NCBI RefSeq assembly: GCF_900177615.1
Contig: NZ_FXAP01000005.1
Coordinates: forward strand, 186,001 to 250,000
Origin: Plantibacter flavus
GTDB lineage: Bacteria > Actinomycetota > Actinomycetes > Actinomycetales > Microbacteriaceae
Direction of reading: 5' to 3'
Length of the DNA stretch: 64,000 bases
Numbering within the stretch: position 1 is the first letter of the stretch; every line of letters begins with the position of its first letter. Positions 58,775 through 64,000 of this stretch are shown here, one piece after another. A program made the position numbers and the translations under genes. The notes below the pieces were generated by a model. It worked only from the letters and a program-made list of their open reading frames with translations. It was not told the origin of the DNA and ran no database searches.

Positions 58775-60109
58775 ATGACCATCGACTACTCCGTGCCCCA
58801 GGAACGCCAGCTCGTGACCGCCATCCCCGGCCCCCGATCGCTCGCCCTCACGGAACGGCGCCGCCGGGCGGTGTCACGCGGTGCCGGCAACCTCGCGCCG
58901 GTGTGGATGGACCACGGTTCCGGCGGCATCCTCGTGGACGTCGACGGCAACCACATCATCGACCTCGGAACGGGCATCGGTGTGACGACCATCGGACACG
59001 CCAACCCCGATGTCGCCGCGGCAGCAGCCGAGCAGGCGACGAAGCTCACGCACACGCTCTTCACCGTGACGCCGTACGAGAACTACCTGCGCGTCGCGGA
59101 GAAGCTGTCCGAGATCACGCCGGGCGACTTCGAGAAGCGCTCGATCCTCCTGAACTCCGGTGCCGAGGCCGTCGAGAACGCGGTGAAGATCGCGAAGAAG
59201 TACACCGGACGTCGCGCGATCGTCGCCCTCGACCACGCCTTCCACGGACGCACGAACCTGACGATGGCGATGACCTACCGGTCGGCGCCCGAGCGCCTCG
59301 GGTTCGGTCCGTTCCCCGGCGAGATCTACAGTGTCCCGCTCTCCTACCCCTTCCGCGACGGACTCGACGGACCGGCGGCTGCCGAGGTGACGATCGACTA
59401 CATCGAGCGGCACATCGGTGCGAGTGAGGTCGCCGCGTTCTTCGCCGAACCGGTCCTCGGCGACGGCGGCATCGTCATCCCCGCGCCCGGCTACTTTGCG
59501 CGCATCAGCGAGTGGTGCACCGAGAACGGGATCGTGTTCGTCGCCGACGAGATCCAGGCCGGCATCGGACGCACGGGTGCCTGGTACTCGATCGAGCACC
59601 ACGGCGTCGTGCCCGATCTCATCACGAGTGCCAAGGGCATCGCCGGCGGCTTCCCGCTGTCGGCCGTGACCGGGCGTGCCGAGATCATGGACGCCGTCCA
59701 GCCCGGTGGCATCGGCGGCACCTTCGGCGGCAACCCGGTGTCCACGGCGGCCGCGCTCGCGACGTTCGAGGTCATCGAGCGCGAGGACCTGTTGGGCGAG
59801 GCCCGTCGGGTGGAGGCGACCCTGCGATCGCTCATCGGTGACTGGGCCGAGCGCTTCGACATCGTCGGCGAGGTCCGGATCATCGGTGCCATGGCCGGCG
59901 TCGAGTTGGTCGTCCCCGGCACGAAGCAGCCGCACCCCACGGCACTGCAGACCGTCATCGACGCGGCGATCGCCCAGGGTGTGCTCGTGCTCGACGCCGG
60001 TTCCTGGGACTCGGTGCTGCGACTCCTCCCGAGCGCGGTCATGTCCGACGAGCTCCTCCGCGACGCGGTGTCCGTCCTCGAGGACGCCCTGCGTCAGGTC
60101 GCCTCCTAG
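58775..60109 (+). CDS. Class III aminotransferase, GabT paralogue
   Basis: 444 residues, closely similar to the gabT product at 1199-2572 over its length. PLP features are NSGAEA (128-133), ADEIQ (D258) and Lys287 in SAKGIAGG. The gating loop reads EPVLGDGG, so the Glu that switches substrates in GABA aminotransferase is Asp here, which may alter specificity. ATG 58775 (MTIDYSV) is favoured; ATG 58766 in frame is an alternative. It is divergent from the Pls-like gene, so it could supply or recycle an omega-amino acid or diamine linked to the polymer. That is inference; a plain second GABA aminotransferase is equally possible. Confidence 0.85.
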   Translation: MTIDYSVPQERQLVTAIPGPRSLALTERRRRAVSRGAGNLAPVWMDHGSGGILVDVDGNHIIDLGTGIGVTTIGHANPDVAAAAAEQATKLTHTLFTVTPYENYLRVAEKLSEITPGDFEKRSILLNSGAEAVENAVKIAKKYTGRRAIVALDHAFHGRTNLTMAMTYRSAPERLGFGPFPGEIYSVPLSYPFRDGLDGPAAAEVTIDYIERHIGASEVAAFFAEPVLGDGGIVIPAPGYFARISEWCTENGIVFVADEIQAGIGRTGAWYSIEHHGVVPDLITSAKGIAGGFPLSAVTGRAEIMDAVQPGGIGGTFGGNPVSTAAALATFEVIEREDLLGEARRVEATLRSLIGDWAERFDIVGEVRIIGAMAGVELVVPGTKQPHPTALQTVIDAAIAQGVLVLDAGSWDSVLRLLPSAVMSDELLRDAVSVLEDALRQVAS

Positions 60110-60137
60110 CGGCAGCGGTCGCCGTCGATGGTGAGGT

Positions 60138-60317
60138 CGTCAGCGCGGTGCGCTGACGCGAGCGCGAGTCTCTGCCCGCCGAACCCTTCCGTCAGCGCGG
60201 TGCGCTGACGCGAACCCTCCCGAATCGGCGCGGGCGCGGCCTGGGCACGCGAGCGCGGGCCTCCGGAGGGGCGCGCTCGCGGCTGCGCCTCGCGGTGACG
60301 TCAGCGCACCGCGCTGG
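60138..60317. repeat. Three copies of a GTCAGCGC palindrome
   Basis: Copies 60138-60158 and 60190-60210 are identical (9-bp stem CGTCAGCGC, loop GGT) and share four more bases downstream. A third copy at 60300-60317 is in reverse orientation and lacks the last two bases. They fill the 225 bp between the aminotransferase and DUF3097 genes, whose stops face each other. Likely terminator or REP-like units. Confidence 0.85.
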
Positions 60318-60334
60318 TGCAACCGACGAACGGG

Positions 60335-61165
60335 TCAGTCGACGGTGACGAAGTCGATGAGCTGCTCGACGCGACCGAGGAGCTCCGGCTCGAGGTCGTT
60401 GAAGGTCCGGACCTGACCGAGGATGCGCTTCCAGGCACGGGCGATGTCGGCCTGCGAGTCGTGCGGCCAGCCGAACGCCTGGCAGATGCCCTTCTTCCAC
60501 TCGATGGAGCGAGGGATGGTCGGCCACTCGCGCAGGCCGACCCTGGCGGGCTTCACGGCCTGCCAGACGTCGACGTACGGGTGCCCGACGATGAGGACGT
60601 TCCGGCCGTTCGGTCCGGCCATGACGGCGTCGGCGATCCGCTGCTCCTTGGAGCCGGGGACCAGATGGTCCACGAGGACGCCGACACGGCGGTCTGGGCC
60701 CGGCCGGAACTCGGCGAGCGCGGCGTCGAGGTGGTCGACGCCCGCGAGGTATTCGACGACGACGCCCTCCACGCGCAGGTCGTCGCCCCAGACCCGCTCG
60801 ACGAGTTCCGCATCGTGGCGGCCCTCGACGAAGATCCGGCTCGCGCGAGCCACCCGAGCGGTCGTCTCCACGGCGAAGGACCCGGAGGCGGTGCGCGCCC
60901 GCCCGGTCGGTGCACGCTTCGGCACGACGAGGACGACGGGCTCACCCTCGAGGAGGAACCCTGCCCCCATGGGGAACACGCGCCGTTTGCCGCGGTAGTC
61001 CTCGAGCTCGACCGTCTTCGCCTCGACGCGCGTGATCGCGCCGCAGAAGCCGCCGAGTTCCTCGACCACGAGGTCGGTCACCGCCTCGACCTCACGGGCC
61101 ACCACGCGGTTCTTCTTCCGCCAGTCCCCCGCGAGGACGTCCTGACCGTACCTGTCTTCGAACAC
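60335..61165 (-). CDS. DUF3097 family protein
   Basis: 276 residues, a conserved actinobacterial family without known function. A basic N-terminal beta region is followed by FVEGRHDAELVERVWG and VGVLVDHLVPGSKE, which resemble the conserved Glu and Asp strands of a TOPRIM-like fold, and then WKRILGQVRTFNDLEPEL at the end. If TOPRIM-like it may act on nucleic acid. That reading is by eye. No signal or membrane segment. Monocistronic. Confidence 0.8.
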   Translation of the reverse strand: MFEDRYGQDVLAGDWRKKNRVVAREVEAVTDLVVEELGGFCGAITRVEAKTVELEDYRGKRRVFPMGAGFLLEGEPVVLVVPKRAPTGRARTASGSFAVETTARVARASRIFVEGRHDAELVERVWGDDLRVEGVVVEYLAGVDHLDAALAEFRPGPDRRVGVLVDHLVPGSKEQRIADAVMAGPNGRNVLIVGHPYVDVWQAVKPARVGLREWPTIPRSIEWKKGICQAFGWPHDSQADIARAWKRILGQVRTFNDLEPELLGRVEQLIDFVTVD

Positions 61166-61349
61166 CCGTCAACGCTAACCAACCCTCCGACCTTTCTCAG
61201 GACGGCCTCGGCGTGGCGCGGCCGACACGCCGCGATCCAGGCTCGACACGCCGACGCCGTCCTGAGTTGGGGACAGGTCGAGCGGTGGGTCGTCTGCAGT
61301 GGAGGGCCTCCTGGCAGGGGAAGCCGCCCGGTGCGGAGACACACCCCGA

Positions 61350-62096
61350 CTAGGCTGCGGCGCGCTCGGCCTCGCGGGCGAGACCGCCGAGCAGGAGCCC
61401 GAGCTGGTCGTCCACGGTGCCGGGGTCCTCCGGGTGCCACTGCACGCCGGTGATCGGCAGGGTGCGGTGCTCGATCGCCTCGACGGTGCCGTCGGAGGCC
61501 CAGGCGACGGCACGCAGACCCTCGCCGAGCTCGCCGACCGACTGGTGGTGGGCGCTCTGCACCTGGAGGTGACGGGCACCGAGTCGGAACGCGAGGGCAC
61601 TCGAGGCGTCGAGCTCGACCTCGTGCGGGGTCATGCTCTCATCGACCGGGACACCCTCGTTGCGGTGGGCGCTGTGCTCACCGAGGTCCTGCACGAGCGT
61701 CCCGCCGAGGGCGACGTTGATGATCTGGTGACCGCGGCAGATCCCGAGCAGCGGTGTGCCCCGCTCGGCGGCGCGACGGGCGACCGCCAGCTGGGCGCGG
61801 TCGGCCTCGGGGAAGTGCTGCCCCTCGGCGCGGTAGCCGGTGGTTCCGCCGTACTGGGCGGGATCGATGTCGGCTCCGCCCATGATGACGACGGCGGAGG
61901 CCCCGTCGGTCGAGGCGAGGAGCGCATCTGTCCCGAGGTCGTGCGCGGCCAACCGGGTCACGCGCCAGCCGGCCCGTTCGGCGGCGGCGATGGTCCGTCC
62001 GACGAGGATCTGCACGTACTCGTGGTATGCCTGGTCGTCCTCACGGAACCTGGTGACCTCGACGAGCGCCAGCATGGGTGAGACGTGTCCTTGCAT
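61350..62096 (-). CDS. Gamma-glutamyl-GABA hydrolase-like class I amidotransferase (peptidase C26)
   Basis: 248 residues. Catalytic Cys in LLGICRGHQIINV, His and Glu in VQWHPEDPG, and the PuuD-like QSAHHQSVGEL. The family cleaves gamma-glutamyl-GABA or similar isopeptides in putrescine breakdown. ATG 62096 follows AAGGAG. Bases 61166-61349 between it and DUF3097 hold nothing I recognise. Isopeptide cleavage near a Pls-like polymerase and a GabT paralogue is suggestive but not evidence of one pathway. Confidence 0.85.
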   Translation of the reverse strand: MQGHVSPMLALVEVTRFREDDQAYHEYVQILVGRTIAAAERAGWRVTRLAAHDLGTDALLASTDGASAVVIMGGADIDPAQYGGTTGYRAEGQHFPEADRAQLAVARRAAERGTPLLGICRGHQIINVALGGTLVQDLGEHSAHRNEGVPVDESMTPHEVELDASSALAFRLGARHLQVQSAHHQSVGELGEGLRAVAWASDGTVEAIEHRTLPITGVQWHPEDPGTVDDQLGLLLGGLAREAERAAA

Positions 62097-62169
62097 GATG
62101 CTCCTTCCAGGGGTTCCGTGATGTGACTCGACCAGTCTCGCCGGGCGGATGCCCTCGCGCGAGTGGCCG

Positions 62170-62227
62170 CGTCACGGTCGGTAACAGAGTCCGTCACGGT
62201 CGGTGACAGCGTCGCGGTCGGTGTCGG
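62170..62227. repeat. Three imperfect direct repeats upstream of the TPM gene
   Basis: CGTCACGGTCGGTAACAG (62170), CGTCACGGTCGGTGACAG (62192) and a weaker CGTCGCGGTCGGTGTCGG (62210). Spacing is 22 and 18 bp, so the first two repeats lie on about one helix face. They lie in the 277-bp divergent region between the C26 and TPM genes, a fitting place for a regulator binding array. Confidence 0.6.
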
Positions 62228-62373
62228 CCACGTCCCGTCACCGCCGTATAGCACAGCTCTGGTTCGGTGCGCTCACTGGGAGCCCGCTGTAGAGATGTCG
62301 AGGGCCCGGACCTAGACTCGGAACCGAGCCGCGGGGTGGGGCTCCAGGGTCCGAACGAGTGACGAGGTGGCCG

Positions 62374-64000
62374 ATGCGGGTTCGCTGGGCGGTATCGATC
62401 TGGGCGTTCTGCGTGGCCGTGCTCCTCGGAGCGGGGACCACCGCCGCCTGGGCGGAGAGCCCGGTGCAGCTCGGGGCCGGGCGCGTGAGCGACAGCGCGG
62501 GCGTCCTCAGCAGCGGCGAGGTCACCGAGGTCACGACGGCCGTCGACGACTTGGCCGCGGATCACGGCGTCGACCTCTGGGTGGTCTATGTGCCGACCTT
62601 CACCGACCCGAGCGATGCCGAGTCCTGGGCGAACCAGACCGCCAAGGACAACAACCTCGGACCGAACCAGTACCTGCTGGCCGTGGCGACCGAGGACCGC
62701 GCCTACTACCTCTCCGGCGACTCCAGCGGACCGGTGAGCGGCGATCAGCTGACCGAGATCGAGCAGCAGCGCATCCTGCCGCAGCTGCGTGACGAGAACT
62801 GGGCCGGGGCCGGCGTCGCTGCCGCCGAAGGCCTGGGTGCCGCCGTCGGCGGCGGGTCGATCGGAGGCACCGGTGGCGGCTCAGGGGGCTCGGCCGGGTG
62901 GCTGACCATCCTGCTGATCGTGGTCGTCGCCGTCGTGGCCGTCGTCCTCCTGGTCGTCTTCCTCCGCCGGCGCCGCGGTGCGAACGGCGGCAGCGCCGTG
63001 ACCGCGGGCCAGCAGGGGGCACCGGCCGACCCGCTGACCATCGCCCCGATCCCCGAGCTCGAACGACTCGCCGGCAGTGCGCTCGTCCAGACCGACGACG
63101 CCGTCCGGACGAGCGAGGAGGAGCTCGGCTTCGCGACCGCCTCCTACGGCGAACAGGCCACGGCGGCGTTCACCGCCGCCCTCGCCGGAGCGAAGGACGA
63201 CCTCTCGCAGGCCTTCGCACTCAAGCAGCGGCTCGACGACGCCGAGCCGGACACGGAGCAGCAACAGCGCGACTGGAACCTCCAGATCATCCGGCTCTGC
63301 GAGCACGCGAACCACGTGCTCGACGAACAAGCCGCCTCATTCGACGAGCTCCGCGCGCTCGAGAAGAACGCACCCGCCGCGGTCGAGGAGCTGCGAGCCA
63401 GGGCGGCTGCGGCCGGACCGACGGTGACGGCCGCGCAAGACGCGGTGCACGCCCTGCAGCAGCGTTACAGCCCCGATGCGCTCATCACCGTGATCGACAA
63501 CCCGGCGCAGGCGACCGAGCGACTCGCCTTCGCCACCGCGGCGATCTCCGACGCAGCTGCACGACTCGCCGCCGGAGACTCGGGCGAGGCCGCCGTCGGC
63601 ATCCGAGCCGCCGAGGAAGCGCTCGACCAGGCCACCCAGCTCACCGGGGCCGTGAAGCGGCTGCAGGCCGACCTGACGACCGCCGAGCAGCACCTCGCCG
63701 CCCGACTGGCCGAGTTGGACGGGGACGTCGCCGCGGCTGGCGGCCAACCGGATCCGACCGGCACCCTCGCCGCGGCGGTCGCGAGCACCACCGCGACGGT
63801 CTCCCAGGTTCGCGGCGCGCTCGGCGCACCGAACAACCCGATCGCCCTCCTCGCCCGCCTGGATGCGGCGAACACGCAGATCGACGGCGCGCTAAAGGGG
63901 GTGCGCACCGCGGCGGAGCAGCGACAACGCGCCGCAGCCGCCCTCGGACAGACCCTGCAGACGGCGGGCGCGCAGGTGTCGGCTGCGGAGGACTTCATCG
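62374..64000 (+). CDS. TPM-domain membrane protein, 3' end beyond window
   Basis: 542 codons are visible and the frame is open at the right edge. Signal peptide (residues 1-27, cut after AWA), an extracytoplasmic TPM domain (about 35-155: VSDSAGVLSSGEV, DLWVVYVPTF, NQYLLAVATEDR), a Gly/Ser linker, one membrane helix (about 170-192), then RRRR and a long Ala/Glu/Gln-rich helical part (210 onward) that looks like a coiled coil. Members of the TPM family act in photosystem repair or as phosphatases in other organisms; in actinobacteria the role is unknown. ATG 62374 follows GAGGTGG. Confidence 0.85.
   Translation, partial: MRVRWAVSIWAFCVAVLLGAGTTAAWAESPVQLGAGRVSDSAGVLSSGEVTEVTTAVDDLAADHGVDLWVVYVPTFTDPSDAESWANQTAKDNNLGPNQYLLAVATEDRAYYLSGDSSGPVSGDQLTEIEQQRILPQLRDENWAGAGVAAAEGLGAAVGGGSIGGTGGGSGGSAGWLTILLIVVVAVVAVVLLVVFLRRRRGANGGSAVTAGQQGAPADPLTIAPIPELERLAGSALVQTDDAVRTSEEELGFATASYGEQATAAFTAALAGAKDDLSQAFALKQRLDDAEPDTEQQQRDWNLQIIRLCEHANHVLDEQAASFDELRALEKNAPAAVEELRARAAAAGPTVTAAQDAVHALQQRYSPDALITVIDNPAQATERLAFATAAISDAAARLAAGDSGEAAVGIRAAEEALDQATQLTGAVKRLQADLTTAEQHLAARLAELDGDVAAAGGQPDPTGTLAAAVASTTATVSQVRGALGAPNNPIALLARLDAANTQIDGALKGVRTAAEQRQRAAAALGQTLQTAGAQVSAAEDFI

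Overview
The window is a continuous piece of a high-GC chromosome from an actinobacterium, most likely the family Microbacteriaceae (Plantibacter/Curtobacterium-like). The grounds are the very high G+C, frequent GTG starts, many 4-bp stop/start overlaps, several apparently leaderless genes, and actinobacterial gene order: argS-lysA-hom-thrB-rho-prfA, and atpI-atpBEFHAGDC next to wecA and tsaC. I see no integrase, transposase, phage gene or CRISPR array. The genus is inference.

Layout. 1-8.2 kb: end of an acyltransferase (plsC), an OsmC-like protein, a GABA-type aminotransferase overlapping an asparaginase II gene, an EccC/FtsK-like ATPase with a PP2C phosphatase, and an Lrp/AsnC regulator. 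8.3-16.1 kb: a signalling and polysaccharide locus with a membrane histidine kinase, a membrane protein with a broken GGDEF domain, a lipoprotein, a processive family 2 glycosyltransferase, an HPt-like protein without the phospho-accepting histidine, an OmpR-type regulator with a long linker, and a GH6 glucanase. 16.3-21.1 kb: BCCT transporter, aldo/keto reductase, the DNA repair pair ogt-tag, and yaaA. 21.1-30.7 kb: the whole F1Fo ATP synthase operon with an atpI-like gene, a wecA-like gene and tsaC. 30.7-35.3 kb: a four-gene surface-glycan module (GT2, SDR, CapD/WbpM, WbpL-like). 35.4-48 kb: HAD hydrolase, prmC, then cysK-cysE-ABC-F on the opposite strand, then prfA, rho, thrB, hom and lysA. 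48.3-52.5 kb: an LmeA-like protein, a lipoprotein, argS, a transglutaminase-like protein and tRNA-Arg(CCG).

The most interesting part is 52.6-60.1 kb. A 1334-residue protein has an adenylation domain, a carrier (T) domain, six predicted membrane segments and three soluble hexapeptide-type domains. This is the architecture of the epsilon-poly-L-lysine synthetase Pls, which makes cationic isopeptide-linked homopolymers. Its stop codon overlaps the start of an M1-family metallopeptidase, the class that includes the known poly-lysine-degrading enzymes. A phosphopantetheinyl transferase that could prime the carrier domain lies beside it. A second GABA-type aminotransferase is divergent from it. 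Together they look like a compact system to make, prime and trim an amino-acid homopolymer; the monomer is not known.

The right end has a DUF3097 protein, a PuuD-like class I amidotransferase hydrolase and a TPM-domain membrane protein cut by the window edge. Intergenic DNA carries several structured elements: three 20-bp tandem repeats beside a 27-bp-arm hairpin at 36.1-36.25 kb, a perfect 20-bp terminator stem at 40.55 kb, and three copies of a GTCAGCGC palindrome at 60.1-60.3 kb.
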